From: Gemmatimonadota bacterium
Lineage (GTDB): Bacteria > Gemmatimonadota > Gemmatimonadetes > Longimicrobiales > Gaopeijiaceae
NCBI GenBank assembly: GCA_009692205.1
Contig: SHZR01000002.1
Location: 101,895-165,894, forward strand
DNA length: 64,000 bases
Direction: 5' to 3'
Shown: positions 15,042 through 26,450 of the stretch, in pieces
How positions within the stretch are numbered: position 1 is the stretch's first letter
Layout: each line of letters opens with the position of its first letter
Notes under the pieces: generated by a model
What the model was told of the DNA's origin: nothing
Database searches by the model: none
Seen by the model: only the letters and a program-made list of their open reading frames with translations
Made by a program: the position numbers and the translations under genes

Positions 15042-17236
15042 GCGTTCTCCAACGCCTCTCCGGGGATCCGGGCGGCACATCGGGAGCGCGCCTACGACAC
15101 CACGGGGCGCGCATCCTGCTCCTGGTCGCTCTCGCGGTGCTCCTCACCGCGCTCTTTCCGCCCGCGCAGGTCACGAATGTGGGCGTGCCTCCGGAGGGGG
15201 GCGTCGCGCCGGAGGACGTTACGGCCGCGATCGCGTTCAGCATCCCGAAGACGCCTGGCGAGCTCGAGCGCGATCGGCGGCTCGCCATGGAGTCGGTTCC
15301 GCCGACGTTCGAGTATCGGGCGTTCGCGGCCGACTCGATGGCGGCGCGGCTGGCCCGGTTCTTCGATCGCCTCGAGGCCGCCGCGGCCGGAGGCAATGCC
15401 GGACCCGTCGAGGAGATCCTCCGCGCGAACAGGATTTCCGCGACGCCCTCCCAGACCCGATACCTGGTGGACGATGGGACGCGCGCGGCATTCCGGCGCG
15501 CGGCGAGCCGGGCGGCGCTCGACATCCTCCCGCGAGGCGTCGTCGACCCCGCGAGGATGCTCGACCTCACCACGGAGGCGGTCACGGTCCGTAGGGGGGA
15601 AGGAACGGAGGAGTCGGTTTCCGCCGACAGTGTGCTCACCGGGGCAGACTTCTACGCCGAGGCGGGGGTGCTCCTCGCCGCCGCCCTCCCACCCGACGCG
15701 CAGGACCTCTTCCGGCTGCTGTTGATCGCGCATCTGGAGTACAGCCTGGTGCTCGACGTCTCAGAGACGGAGAGGGACCGGGGCGCCGCCCGGGAGTCGG
15801 TGCCGCTCACGAAGGGCGAGGTGCTCCAGAGCCAGGTCATCGTGCGTGCGGGCGACCCGATCGGCCCGGAGACGCGCGAGCGCCTCGGGGCCTACTACAC
15901 GGCGCTGCGCGCGCAGGCGGGCGATGGCGGATCGACGGACTTCGGGGCGCTCGTCGGTGCCACGCTCCTGAACGCGGTGCTGCTCTCCATCTTCGGGCTG
16001 CTGCTCTTCCTGTCGCGCCCCGAGGTGTACGCGAACTACCGGTGGCTCCTGCTGCTCGCCGTGCTGACCGCGGCGTACTTCGGTGCGGGCGCGGTCATCG
16101 ATCGATTCGGCCTGCCGGCCGAGGCGCTCCCGATCGCGTTCGTCGCGCTGCCGGTATCGGTGCTGTGGGATACGCGCATGGCGCTCTTGCTCGTGCTCGT
16201 CCTCGCGGCCATCACCGGCACGCTGGCTCCGTTCACCTCCTATGGCACGGTCCTCGCGCTCATGGCGGGCGGCGCTGGCGCCGCGATGAGCGTGCGCGCG
16301 GTGCGCAGGCGGTCGGAGACCTGGGTATCCATCGCGATCATCGCCGGTGCGGGCGCTCTGGTCCTGATCGCCCATGGCCTGGCCACGTCGCGAGATTGGG
16401 TCGACGTGTGGCGCGGGGCGGGCGTCTTCGCGCTGAATGCGACCGCGTCCACGCTCTTGGCCGTCGGGTTCCTGTGGTTCTTCGAGATGTTTGCGGGGAT
16501 CACCACGGACCAGACGCTGCTCGAGTGGGCGGATCCGACCCGCCCGCTGCTCCGCAGCTTGGCGATGGAGGCGCCCGGCACGTACGCGCACACCATCGCC
16601 GCGGCCAACCTCGCCGAGGCCGCCGCGACCCGCATCGACGCGAACGGACTTCTCTGCCGCGTGGGGATGATGTACCACGACATCGGCAAGATGCTCCGGC
16701 CGCACTATTTCGTGGAAAACCTCGCGGAGGCACGGAATCCTCACGATAAACTGCGGCCGGAGACCTCTGCTGGGATCGTGCGCGAGCACGTGTCGGAAGG
16801 CGTGAGGCTCGCGCGGGAGGCGAAGGTCCCGGACGTGGTGGTTCAGTTCATCCTCGAGCACCACGGTACCCAGAAGATCGGGTTCTTCTACGACAAGGCC
16901 TGCGCGGTCTCCTCCGAGCCCGTGGACGTGCAGCTCTACACCTACCCGGGCCCGAAGCCCTCGTCGAAGGAGTCGGCGATCGCGATGCTCGCGGACTCCT
17001 GCGAGTCCGCCGCGCGTGCGCTGCAGGATCCCACGCAGGAACGCGTGCGCGACCTCATCGATGCGATCGTCGACTCGAAGATCTCGGATGGGCAGCTCGA
17101 TGACGCGCCCCTCACGCTCCGCGAGATCGCGCTGGTCAAGGACCAGTTCGTGACGATTCTGTCGGGCGTCGTCCATCGCCGGATCGAGTACCCCGAAACC
17201 AAGCACCTCACCGAGGCCGACGGCGGCAGGGCGTGA
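15038..17236 (+). CDS. 7TM-HD phosphodiesterase (PgpH/YqfF family)
   Basis: This family degrades cyclic di-AMP in Firmicutes; the substrate here is unproven. The 732-residue protein has an N-terminal membrane helix (about 25-45), a large extracytoplasmic domain (about 50-300), roughly seven membrane helices (305-490) and a cytoplasmic HD domain. The HD pair is His547-Asp548 in MYHDIGKM, with the earlier metal ligand in TYAHTIAAANLAEAAA and later FILEHHGTQKIGFFY. It sits in the conserved order phoH-pgpH-ybeY and overlaps both neighbours by 4 bases. Confidence 0.92.
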   Translation: MSVLQRLSGDPGGTSGARLRHHGARILLLVALAVLLTALFPPAQVTNVGVPPEGGVAPEDVTAAIAFSIPKTPGELERDRRLAMESVPPTFEYRAFAADSMAARLARFFDRLEAAAAGGNAGPVEEILRANRISATPSQTRYLVDDGTRAAFRRAASRAALDILPRGVVDPARMLDLTTEAVTVRRGEGTEESVSADSVLTGADFYAEAGVLLAAALPPDAQDLFRLLLIAHLEYSLVLDVSETERDRGAARESVPLTKGEVLQSQVIVRAGDPIGPETRERLGAYYTALRAQAGDGGSTDFGALVGATLLNAVLLSIFGLLLFLSRPEVYANYRWLLLLAVLTAAYFGAGAVIDRFGLPAEALPIAFVALPVSVLWDTRMALLLVLVLAAITGTLAPFTSYGTVLALMAGGAGAAMSVRAVRRRSETWVSIAIIAGAGALVLIAHGLATSRDWVDVWRGAGVFALNATASTLLAVGFLWFFEMFAGITTDQTLLEWADPTRPLLRSLAMEAPGTYAHTIAAANLAEAAATRIDANGLLCRVGMMYHDIGKMLRPHYFVENLAEARNPHDKLRPETSAGIVREHVSEGVRLAREAKVPDVVVQFILEHHGTQKIGFFYDKACAVSSEPVDVQLYTYPGPKPSSKESAIAMLADSCESAARALQDPTQERVRDLIDAIVDSKISDGQLDDAPLTLREIALVKDQFVTILSGVVHRRIEYPETKHLTEADGGRA

Positions 17237-17703
17237 CGCAGCCGACGGGCCTTCGTGTGCACGTGGACGCCGGGGCGTGCCCGGACGCCACCGCGAGCCT
17301 GCTCGAGCGGGCGATCCGACACACGCTCGAGGCCGAGCGACGGGCCGACGCGGAGGTCTCCCTGGCCCTCCTCGCCGATGCCGAAATGCGCGAGCTCAAC
17401 CTCCGCTACCTGGGCAAGGACCACCCCACCGACGTGCTCGCGTTCTCGCTCGGCGACGGTGACGACGTGGTCGGCGACGTGTACGTCGGTCTGGAGCAGG
17501 CGACCCGGCAGGCCGCGGAGCTGGGAATCCCACTCGAGGAAGAGCTCGTGCGGCTCGCCGTGCATGGGACGCTTCACGTGCTGGGGCACGACCATCCCGA
17601 AGGCCCGGAGCGCGAGCAGAGCCCGATGTTCCAAGCGCAGGAGCGGCTGGTCCGCGAGCTTTTCGCAGCGGCACACACACGAGCCCGGTCGCTCCTCCGA
17701 TGA
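17233..17703 (+). CDS. ybeY: Endoribonuclease YbeY
   Basis: YbeY is a zinc metalloenzyme needed for 16S rRNA maturation and ribosome quality control. The 156-residue protein carries the H-x3-H-x5-H metal motif as HGTLHVLGHDH at 111-121, preceded by the family segment RYLGKDHPTDVLAFSL. Start is GTG 17233, overlapping the pgpH stop; its own stop overlaps the mgtE ATG (ATGA), so the whole phoH to mgtE run is translationally linked. Confidence 0.95.
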   Translation: MTQPTGLRVHVDAGACPDATASLLERAIRHTLEAERRADAEVSLALLADAEMRELNLRYLGKDHPTDVLAFSLGDGDDVVGDVYVGLEQATRQAAELGIPLEEELVRLAVHGTLHVLGHDHPEGPEREQSPMFQAQERLVRELFAAAHTRARSLLR

Positions 17704-19064
17704 GCACGCACCAGAACGAGCTTGAGGACACCCGGTACCGCGTCGAAGCCCTGCTCGCCCAGGGCGACGTCAGCTCCGCCCGGGATCTCGCCCTGACGCT
17801 CCACGCGTCGGACCTCGCGGACCTCTTCGAGGCCCTCGACGAAGACGTCTCTGTGAGGCTCATGTCGGCGCTTCCCGCGGAGCAAGCCTCCGAGGCCCTC
17901 GCCGAGATGGAGGAGGGCGAGGACCGCGGCGACCTGCTCGCGGCGTTCGCCCCCGCAAAGGGCGCGGAGCTACTGAGCGAGCTCGCGGACGACGACGCCG
18001 CGGACTTGATGGCGGAGCTCGAGCCGAGCGAGCAGAAGCTGATCCTCGAGGCGCTGCCCGCCGACGAGGCCGACGATTTGATCGATCTCCTCGAGTTCGG
18101 GGAGGACACGGCGGGCGGGCTCATGACGACCGAGCTCGTGGCCATCGACGCCTCCCTGACGGCCGCGGAGGCCATCGCCGAGGTGCGGCGGCAGGGTCGG
18201 GAGGTGGGCGTCTTCTACATGGTATGGGTCGTGGATTCGCAGGGACGGCTCCAAGGGAGCCTGAATCTCAACGACCTTGTCGTCGCGGATCCTGCGAGCG
18301 GCATCGCCGACCTGGTGGAAGCGCCCGTCGCCACGGTGCTGCCGAGCGTGGACCAGGAAGAGGTCGGGCGGTTGATCGCTCGCTACAACGTGGTCGCGCT
18401 GCCGGTCGTGGACGAGAAGGGCGTGCTCATCGGCCGCATCACGTTCGACGATGTCATCGACGTGCTCGAGGCCGAGCAGACCGAGGACATCCTCCTCATG
18501 GCAGGCGCCGGTAGGGACGAGGGGGCGCTCCGCTACACCTGGCAGCAGTCGGTGCGCGCTCGCATGCCGTGGCTCTTCGTCAATCTCGGCACCGCCGCGC
18601 TCGCGTCGTTCGTGGTGTATCACTACTCGGAGACCATCGAGAGCGTCGTGATCCTGGCCGCGATCATGCCGATCGTCGCGGGCATCGGCGGCAACGCCGG
18701 TACGCAGGCCCTCGCGGTCACGGCGCGGAGCCTCGCTCTGGACAGGAATCCGCGCGACCGGGCGGCGCTGGGCCTCCACGTGGCCCGGGAGGTCACCGTG
18801 GGGCTGATCAACGGAGCGATCCTCGGCTCCGTCGTCGCCGTGCTCGCCACGCTCGTCGGCGGAGATCCCATGCTCGGATTGGTCGTCCTGCTTGCCATGT
18901 GGGGCAACCTCGCGGTCGCTGGCTTCCTGGGATCGTTCGTCCCCTCCATCATGGATCGACTCGGGCTCGACCCCGCCGTGTCGTCGTCGATGTTCGTGAC
19001 GCCCTTCACCGATCTCTGCGGCTTCCTGTTCCTGTTGGGGCTCGGCTCCGCCCTGCTTCTCTGA
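17700..19064 (+). CDS. mgtE: Magnesium transporter MgtE
   Basis: MgtE is a Mg2+-gated channel of the inner membrane. The 454-residue protein shows all three parts: an acidic superhelical N domain (about 20-130) with repeated ALPADEADDLIDLLEF-type helices, two CBS domains (about 135-260) and a five-helix membrane domain (about 285-454) with the pore signature GIGGNAGTQ and the closing segment SSMFVTPFTDLCGFLFLLGLG. No riboswitch-like leader can exist here because the gene overlaps ybeY by 4 bases. Confidence 0.95.
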   Translation: MSTHQNELEDTRYRVEALLAQGDVSSARDLALTLHASDLADLFEALDEDVSVRLMSALPAEQASEALAEMEEGEDRGDLLAAFAPAKGAELLSELADDDAADLMAELEPSEQKLILEALPADEADDLIDLLEFGEDTAGGLMTTELVAIDASLTAAEAIAEVRRQGREVGVFYMVWVVDSQGRLQGSLNLNDLVVADPASGIADLVEAPVATVLPSVDQEEVGRLIARYNVVALPVVDEKGVLIGRITFDDVIDVLEAEQTEDILLMAGAGRDEGALRYTWQQSVRARMPWLFVNLGTAALASFVVYHYSETIESVVILAAIMPIVAGIGGNAGTQALAVTARSLALDRNPRDRAALGLHVAREVTVGLINGAILGSVVAVLATLVGGDPMLGLVVLLAMWGNLAVAGFLGSFVPSIMDRLGLDPAVSSSMFVTPFTDLCGFLFLLGLGSALLL

Positions 19065-19071
19065 GCGACTG

Positions 19072-20733
19072 ATGAAACGGGTCTCCCGAAGCGCTTCGGT
19101 CCTCTTCAGGCTCACGCCGTTCGCGATCGCGTTCCTGCGCGATCGGAAGGCGTGGATCCTGTTCGGGCGCGGCGCCACCAGGTCGTCGGTGCACCATGAG
19201 CGGCGAGCGGAGAAGCTGACTGCGCGTCTCGCCAAGCTCGGCCCGACGTTCATCAAGCTCGCGCAGCTCCTGTCGTCCCGTGCGGATATTCTGCCCGAGC
19301 CGTACCTGTCCCAGATCAGCAAGCTCCAGGATCGCGTTCCTCCGCATCCCGCGGCGAGCATCCGCGCGGTGATCGAGCGCGAGCTAGGCAAGCCGATCTC
19401 CGAGCTGTTCGAGGACTTCCAGGACGAGCCCGTGGCCGCGGCCAGCCTCGGCCAGGTCCACCGGGCCCGCGTGGACGGTCAGGACGTCGTGGTGAAGGTG
19501 CTGCGGCCCGGCGTCGAGGAAGCGATCGCCCTCGATCTCGACATCTCGTTCCGCCTTCTCTTCTGGCTCAACATCGTCTTCCCCAACCACCACGTGCGTG
19601 GGCTCACCAACGTGGTGCGCGAGTTCTCGGTGCGCGTGAAGGCCGAGATGGATTTCGTGCAGGAGGCCGAGAACATCGCGCGCTTCAAGCGGGTGTTCGC
19701 GCGCGAGACGAAGGTGCGCGCGCCTGCGGTCTACGACCGCTTCACGTCGCGGCGCGTGCTCGTCATGGAGCACTGCTCCGGCACCAAGATCGATCAGCTG
19801 CACGGCCTGTTCGCGTCGGGCCGGCTCTCCTTCAAGCAGGTGATGGAGAACCTGACCGGCCTCTACCTGCGCATGATGGTCGTGGATGGGTTCATGCACG
19901 CCGATCCCCACCCGGGCAACCTGCTCGTGCAGGACGACGGTACGCTCGTGCTGCTCGACTGGGGCGCGACGCTCGAGGTGCCGCGGTGGACACGCGAGTC
20001 CATCCTGCGCATCGCGCTTGCGGTCGGCCGGGAGGACATCGACGGCGTCATCAACGAGATGTACCGCCTCGGCATGATCAGCGCGGAGGTGCCCCGCGGC
20101 GACATCCGCGAGGCCGCGACCGAGATCCTCAAGATCGTGGAGCGCGCCAAGACCACGAACCGCGCGCGCATCGTCGAGCAGCTGATCTCCCAGGTGCTCG
20201 ACACGTTCTACACATGGCCGCTCACGTTGCCGCAGGAGCTCGTGTACTTCCTGCGCACGGCGGCGCTCATCGAAGGGGTGGCGTACCACTACGACGCCAA
20301 CTTCGACGGGCTCTCGTTCATCCGGGGCGTCGTGCATCAGCACAAGGCCGAGCTGCTGCGGACGACGAGCCAGCAGCCGGCTCAGCTCGCCAGGAGCTTC
20401 ATCGACGAAGCCCAGAGCGCGGTGCGCTCCGTGAGGGATCTCGTCACCCGCGCGGAGCGCGAGGAGCTGCGCATCCGCGTGCACCCCCGCGACATACAGC
20501 AACAGGAGCGCTTCCTGCACCTCCAAGCGCGCCGGCTGCTCCTGAGCATCTTCGCTACGGCCACCGCGGTGATCTCCTCGATCCTCTTCATCGCGCTGCG
20601 CAACTGGTGGCTGCTCGGCGCGGGGCTGTTCGCGGCTCTCATGATGTTCGTCGTCGTGCTGTTCATTCCGACGCACCTGCTGGAGAACCCGCTGCGGCAC
20701 GCGCGGGGGATCCGGCCGGTCGAGCGGAACTGA
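19072..20733 (+). CDS. AarF/UbiB-family atypical kinase
   Basis: ABC1/UbiB proteins are membrane-bound atypical kinases or ATPases, often tied to isoprenoid-quinone lipids. The 553-residue protein has the Ala-rich loop and nucleotide lysine VAAASLGQVHRARVDGQDVVVKVLRPG, the catalytic region HADPHPGNLLV and the metal aspartate LLDWGA. The KxGQ-type motif reads IKLAQLLSSRADILP, with Ala for Gly. Two C-terminal hydrophobic helices (about 485-535) would anchor it. It follows mgtE by 7 bases and probably shares its transcript. Confidence 0.9.
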   Translation: MKRVSRSASVLFRLTPFAIAFLRDRKAWILFGRGATRSSVHHERRAEKLTARLAKLGPTFIKLAQLLSSRADILPEPYLSQISKLQDRVPPHPAASIRAVIERELGKPISELFEDFQDEPVAAASLGQVHRARVDGQDVVVKVLRPGVEEAIALDLDISFRLLFWLNIVFPNHHVRGLTNVVREFSVRVKAEMDFVQEAENIARFKRVFARETKVRAPAVYDRFTSRRVLVMEHCSGTKIDQLHGLFASGRLSFKQVMENLTGLYLRMMVVDGFMHADPHPGNLLVQDDGTLVLLDWGATLEVPRWTRESILRIALAVGREDIDGVINEMYRLGMISAEVPRGDIREAATEILKIVERAKTTNRARIVEQLISQVLDTFYTWPLTLPQELVYFLRTAALIEGVAYHYDANFDGLSFIRGVVHQHKAELLRTTSQQPAQLARSFIDEAQSAVRSVRDLVTRAEREELRIRVHPRDIQQQERFLHLQARRLLLSIFATATAVISSILFIALRNWWLLGAGLFAALMMFVVVLFIPTHLLENPLRHARGIRPVERN

Positions 20734-20864
20734 GTCAGAACCGGACCCGAGCGGCGACGCCGACTCACTCGAGGTAGCCGAGGAAGTCGCGCTCTACCGT
20801 GCGTTACGCGGAGATGGCTCAGCGCGTGGGGGACGAATCGTGATTCGCCCACGCGGGCTCGGGG

Positions 20865-21098
20865 TCACGCGGTGTCGAAGCTCACGACGCCCACGGGTCG
20901 GCTGCGAGCCAGATCGCCGGCGTGGGACTTGAGGTTCTCGAGTCCATGCAGGGTAGCGGCGGTCAGATAGGACTCGCCGCACGCCGAACAGCTGACCACA
21001 GGCACGTTCTCTATCACGAGCAGATCGTCGCCACTGCCGGATGTCCGGTTGACCCGAAGGATCCGCGCGCTCTCACTTCCGCAGCTCTCGCAATGCAT
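20865..21098 (-). CDS. YgiT-type zinc-finger protein, putative antitoxin
   Basis: A 77-residue protein with two CxxC pairs, CESC (3-6) and CSAC near residue 37, spaced as in the zinc-binding N domain of MqsA/YgiT antitoxins. The second half (YLTAATLHGLENLKS) is a short helix-strand tail and lacks the HTH domain of full MqsA. It lies 13 bases downstream of a DUF4258 gene on the same strand, the standard arrangement for these pairs, so it is probably the antitoxin of that unit. Confidence 0.75.
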   Translation of the reverse strand: MHCESCGSESARILRVNRTSGSGDDLLVIENVPVVSCSACGESYLTAATLHGLENLKSHAGDLARSRPVGVVSFDTA

Positions 21099-21111
21099 AA
21101 GAGAGTCGCCC

Positions 21112-21393
21112 CTAGGGCTCGTAGACGGTGATGATCACGAGCGTACCGCCAAAACGGAGCCTCACGATCTGTTCAATCAAACGCCCGTACGTCGTGACTC
21201 CCCGCACGCGACACTTCCTTTCGTGAGTCTCCCTGTCCCGCCGAACCTCCAAGATACTACCCCGCAGGATCCCCGACTCCAAGTCGAGGACATTGAAGCC
21301 GTCAGCTTCCATCTCATCCACCGCGTGAAGCGTCACCACGTACCGTCCGGTGCGAACGCACTGTCGGCACCGCTCCATGGTCCCCTCGAACAT
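21112..21393 (-). CDS. DUF4258 domain protein, putative toxin
   Basis: Recognisable family features are RCRQCVRTGRYVVTLHAVDEM, DGFNVLDLESGILRGSILEVRRD and the end GTLVIITVYEP, giving about 93 residues from the ATG at 21393. That start has a GGGAGG sequence 4 bases upstream; the ATG at 21378 is also possible. The longer open frame reaching 21648 has no family similarity. DUF4258 proteins often sit before YgiT-type antitoxins and are treated as RelE-fold toxin candidates; activity is inferred only from this pairing. Confidence 0.7.
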   Translation of the reverse strand: MFEGTMERCRQCVRTGRYVVTLHAVDEMEADGFNVLDLESGILRGSILEVRRDRETHERKCRVRGVTTYGRLIEQIVRLRFGGTLVIITVYEP

Positions 21394-21691
21394 CCCGCCT
21401 CCCAACGCGGCGTGACGACGGCCCGGGCCGCAGCCCAGGTCTGACCATCCACACTCGGTGAGGAGGCGGGGCGCTCCCATGGCAGGATGAGCCGTCCCCC
21501 TGGCTGATCCTGCTCGGCGACCCCCAGTTGATCGACCGCCCACGCCGGTATCTTCTCGGCCTTGAGCGTCGACCGGAGTACATTCTACGCGAAGGCTCAA
21601 ACGTCTCGGATGGTAGCAAGTGGACGAACAGCAGATCTCCCTTTTCAACGTCTGGTAGCGGAGAAGAGAGGGCTATCCTACGCGCGAGCCT

Positions 21692-22792
21692 ATGGATCGC
21701 CCGTCACCGGTCCCTTCGATGCCTGATCAGCCTGCCTCCATGTTCGGCCGCCCGCCGGCCCTCGCCTCGCTCCTCGAGCGCTTCCGCGAAGGCCAGCCCG
21801 TCGCCCTCGCGCGCGCCATCTCCATGGTCGAGGACGAGCGCCCCGGCTTCCAAGAGCTACTCCACGCCGTCCTGACCCGTGGGCCCTCCGCCCGGCGGGT
21901 CGGCCTCACCGGCCCTCCGGGCGCGGGCAAGTCGAGCCTGCTCGCGGGGGTCGCCGGCGCGCACCGCGCGCGTTCCGAGCGCCTCGGCATCGTCGCGGTC
22001 GACCCGACGTCGCCGTACTCGGGAGGCGCGCTCCTCGGGGACCGCATCCGCATGAGCGAGTTGGCCACGGATCCGGGGGTCTTCATCCGGTCGATGGCGA
22101 GCCGTGGCTCGCTCGGCGGGCTCGCCACGACCACGAAGGAGGTCATCGACCTGATGGACGCCTTCGGCTTCGACCGCATCCTGGTCGAGACGGTGGGCGT
22201 CGGGCAGACGGAACTCGCGATCACCGCCGCCGCGGACACGGTGGTCGTGGTGCTCGTACCCGAGTCGGGGGACGCGATCCAGGCGATGAAGGCGGGCCTC
22301 ATGGAGATTGCCGACGTGTTCATCGTCAACAAGGCGGACCGGCCGGGTTCGGCCCGGCTGGTGAAGGAGATCCGCCTAGCGATCCACCTGCGCACGGGGC
22401 GTGCGCTCGAGGATGTGCCCGCGCATCACGGCGTGGACCTCTCCCATATGGGGCGTCCGGCGGCCGAGCCCGCGAAGCCGCCCGCGGCGCCCGACGCGTG
22501 GGAGGTCCCGGTGCTCACCACGAACGCGCTCACGGGGGAGGGGCTTCCCGAGGTGATCGGGGCGCTCGACGCGCACCGCGGGTGGCTGGAGCGGAGCGGT
22601 CAGCTCGGCGCCCGGCGCCGCGCGCGTGCACGCGTTCGCGTGCGTGACGTGGTCGAGCGCGAGCTTCGCCGTGCGGCGTGGTCGTCCGACGCCGTGAGCG
22701 CGCGGCTCGAGGGCGGACTGGACCGCATTCAGGCGGGGGAGGGGACGCCGTACTCCGTCGCGGAGGAGATCCTCGCGCTCCTGCTTCGTTGA
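21692..22792 (+). CDS. meaB: MeaB-type GTPase, chaperone of B12-dependent acyl-CoA mutases
   Basis: MeaB (ArgK) protects and reloads adenosylcobalamin mutases. The protein is up to 366 residues with P-loop GPPGAGKSS at 74-82, the switch sequences [18 protein letters not shown] and ETVGVGQTE, and NKAD for guanine recognition. ATGs at 21692, 21719 and 21740 are possible starts. It lies 91 bases upstream of a mutase large subunit, which gives the function strong context. Confidence 0.93.
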   Translation: MDRPSPVPSMPDQPASMFGRPPALASLLERFREGQPVALARAISMVEDERPGFQELLHAVLTRGPSARRVGLTGPPGAGKSSLLAGVAGAHRARSERLGIVAVDPTSPYSGGALLGDRIRMSELATDPGVFIRSMASRGSLGGLATTTKEVIDLMDAFGFDRILVETVGVGQTELAITAAADTVVVVLVPESGDAIQAMKAGLMEIADVFIVNKADRPGSARLVKEIRLAIHLRTGRALEDVPAHHGVDLSHMGRPAAEPAKPPAAPDAWEVPVLTTNALTGEGLPEVIGALDAHRGWLERSGQLGARRRARARVRVRDVVERELRRAAWSSDAVSARLEGGLDRIQAGEGTPYSVAEEILALLLR

Positions 22793-22883
22793 CCCTTTCT
22801 CTTGCGCCGGGTCATCTTTCGGGCGCGTGGGGGCACCCACGCCGAAAGGCGCGGGTCGGGCGTGGGTCGGACGAGGAGCTGAC

Positions 22884-24596
<1,713 letters not shown>

Positions 24597-24668
24597 GCGG
24601 CACGGAGGGGGCTGCGGGGCGCTAGGCCCTTTCGCCCGTATCCTTCCCGGTCACAAACGTGGGCATGG

Positions 24669-24791
24669 ATGACCGCAGGCCACACCGATCGCCTGGAAGC
24701 CGCGCTGGACGGCAAGTACCGCCGCCTCTTGGACGCCGTCGAGGACGACGGCGTGGAAGCGGCCATGGTGCGGATACCGCTGGTCAAGTAG
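24669..24791 (+). CDS. Small unknown ORF or gene remnant, 40 residues
   Basis: An ATG at 24669 opens a 40-residue frame (MTAGHTDRLEAALDGKYR at its start, AAMVRIPLVK at its end) with G or C at nearly every third position, which argues for coding history. It overlaps the convergent hipA stop by 8 bases. It could be a genuine small protein or the surviving end of a gene disrupted when the hipBA unit arrived. Not recognised. Confidence 0.3.
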   Translation: MTAGHTDRLEAALDGKYRRLLDAVEDDGVEAAMVRIPLVK

Positions 24792-26046
24792 GCGCAGCGT
24801 ACTCAAATCCTTCGTACAAGAACGCACGCTTCACGGCCTCGCAGTCGAGCTCAGACCCGCCATGGTCCAAGATCGATGAGCGCCAACCTTTCTCAACCAC
24901 GCCGATCATCCCATCAATGGTCGCGCTCGCCTCCTCGCGGCTTAGCCCGAATCTCGGCGCCGACGACAAGAGGTTGTAGCGGCTGGCAATCCGACCGTAG
25001 TGGCCGACGGTCATCGCAAGGTCGCGACGCTCGAGACTCCTGACTGGAGATGGCGTAAGGTCATAGGCCGGGCTTAGTCGCCATCGTCGGTCCGGCGCCA
25101 ACAGCGCGTGGTTCCTCGGGTGATCATCGAGATTTGAGATCAACCCGTTGAACGCGATACGCCGAAACAGCTCTCGTTTGTCTCTCAGGGGGTCGTCCGA
25201 CCATCGCTGGATCTCGTCTGCGAGATCGAGATAGGACCAGCCCGAGCGGTCCGTGACGGAGTCATCAAGGTCGAGGACAGTGAGTGCGCTCACCATGCGG
25301 TGCCGATATTCACCGCCGCCGTCCGGCTCGAGGTCGCGATCAAACCGCTTCACTAGCAGGACCTGCTCGTCGCCCAGCTCCTCGAGTCTCGTCTCGGGCG
25401 TGTCTATCCCGCATCGCTCCGCGAGCCGCAACATACCGCCCTCCACCGCCGCGTTCGACCAACGATCCTCTTTCGCCGGAAACTTCGCCAACCAGAGCGT
25501 ACCCGCTTGGTCCCGCACGACCGTCTTTGGGCGAGCCCCGCCAAGTGAGCTCCCGGGTTGGAGCAGATCTTCGAGGTCTTCATCAAGCGGGAGGTCCGCC
25601 TCAACCCGGCCGGCCGCCTCCCTCAACTCCTTCAGCTCACGGACCTCCGGTAGGGAGGGCCTTGGAGAAGCCTGATGCTTCACGGCGGCGCCAAAGCTCA
25701 AAGCTCCGATGCGACCGTCTGAATCATGCACGAGGTAGTCAAACTCTTTAAGGTCGGAAGTCTCTGCACGTCGCTCGATGACACGGCGTCCCCAGGCATC
25801 CGGTGTCACGTCCCTCAGGGCGCCGAAGAGCCCACCAAGTCGCACGGTTTGGAATTCTCGAGGCGTGAGTGGCAGGTTGAACGGGTCCAGTGGCACAGCA
25901 TCTTGCCGGTCCAAATACGTCCGTCCGTAGACGAATCGGCCAAGTCGGGTGCCGTCGTCCAGCTCGTCAAGTCGGTAGTGCCCGCAGGTCTCGAAAATCA
26001 GAGAGCTTGGGAGCTGGATGTAGACGTAGCAGGACTTAGAAGTCAC
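24784..26046 (-). CDS. hipA: HipA-family serine/threonine kinase toxin
   Basis: HipA kinases phosphorylate targets such as glutamyl-tRNA synthetase and induce dormancy. The 420-residue protein has an N-terminal HipA_N segment (about 30-130) and the kinase: SSLGGARPK (166-174) for ATP, catalytic NLDDHPRNH (305-313, Asp307/308) and metal-binding Asp329 in SPAYDLTP. All core residues are intact, so it is probably active. The ATG at 26046 overlaps the end of hipB by 11 bases, the classic antitoxin-toxin order. Confidence 0.92.
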   Translation of the reverse strand: MTSKSCYVYIQLPSSLIFETCGHYRLDELDDGTRLGRFVYGRTYLDRQDAVPLDPFNLPLTPREFQTVRLGGLFGALRDVTPDAWGRRVIERRAETSDLKEFDYLVHDSDGRIGALSFGAAVKHQASPRPSLPEVRELKELREAAGRVEADLPLDEDLEDLLQPGSSLGGARPKTVVRDQAGTLWLAKFPAKEDRWSNAAVEGGMLRLAERCGIDTPETRLEELGDEQVLLVKRFDRDLEPDGGGEYRHRMVSALTVLDLDDSVTDRSGWSYLDLADEIQRWSDDPLRDKRELFRRIAFNGLISNLDDHPRNHALLAPDRRWRLSPAYDLTPSPVRSLERRDLAMTVGHYGRIASRYNLLSSAPRFGLSREEASATIDGMIGVVEKGWRSSILDHGGSELDCEAVKRAFLYEGFEYAAPT

Positions 26047-26377
26047 GCGGCAGTGCCTCGCTTAGCCGGACGCGTTCACCTCGGGTCGCGGCTTCGAGCG
26101 TCTGTCCCTCGAGGTCCGTGGCCGGATCAGCGAGTTGCGTGAGTTGGCCCTCCAACCCCATCGCCCACAGCGCGGCGACGTAGGCTCCTAGTCCGGCTCC
26201 GAGGGCTCCTCTTTCGACGCTACGTAGGGTTGTGATGGTGATGCCTGCTTGCCTGGCCATGTCCGCTTGGCGCAAGCGTCGACGCTTCCGGGCGGTTCGG
26301 ATGTTTCTCCCGAGGCGACGCGCAGCCGCAACGACCTTGGCTGGAGCCGTTTCCTCGGAGATCGATACGCGAGGCAT
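26036..26377 (-). CDS. hipB: HipB-like XRE-family antitoxin
   Basis: A 113-residue protein with an XRE helix-turn-helix at about 20-75: LGRNIRTARKRRRLRQADMA, then GITITTLRSVERG as recognition helix region. It precedes and overlaps hipA, so it should neutralise the kinase and repress the pair. The upstream DNA is sharply AT-rich with repeated TATA-type elements, unlike the GC-rich surroundings, as expected for an autoregulated operator. Confidence 0.88.
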   Translation of the reverse strand: MPRVSISEETAPAKVVAAARRLGRNIRTARKRRRLRQADMARQAGITITTLRSVERGALGAGLGAYVAALWAMGLEGQLTQLADPATDLEGQTLEAATRGERVRLSEALPRDF

Positions 26378-26403
26378 GGCATCGTCCGCGCATGAGTGAA
26401 AGG

Positions 26404-26450
26404 ATAGAATACACTATACTATCGTATATAATATCATGTATAATATCTAC
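26404..26450 (-). promoter_or_regulatory. AT-rich promoter/operator region of hipBA
   Basis: About 47 bases upstream of hipB are almost pure A/T with overlapping near-palindromes (tatactatcgtatata, atatcatgtataatat), in a window of roughly 68 percent GC. This is the likely promoter and HipB-binding site. Exact boxes cannot be fixed by eye. Confidence 0.45.

Noticed and set aside
21394..21691. Possible cobalamin riboswitch before meaB and the mutase
   Set aside because: No B12-box-like conserved core could be found in the leader; the region seems to be only the promoter area of the divergent DUF4258 unit.
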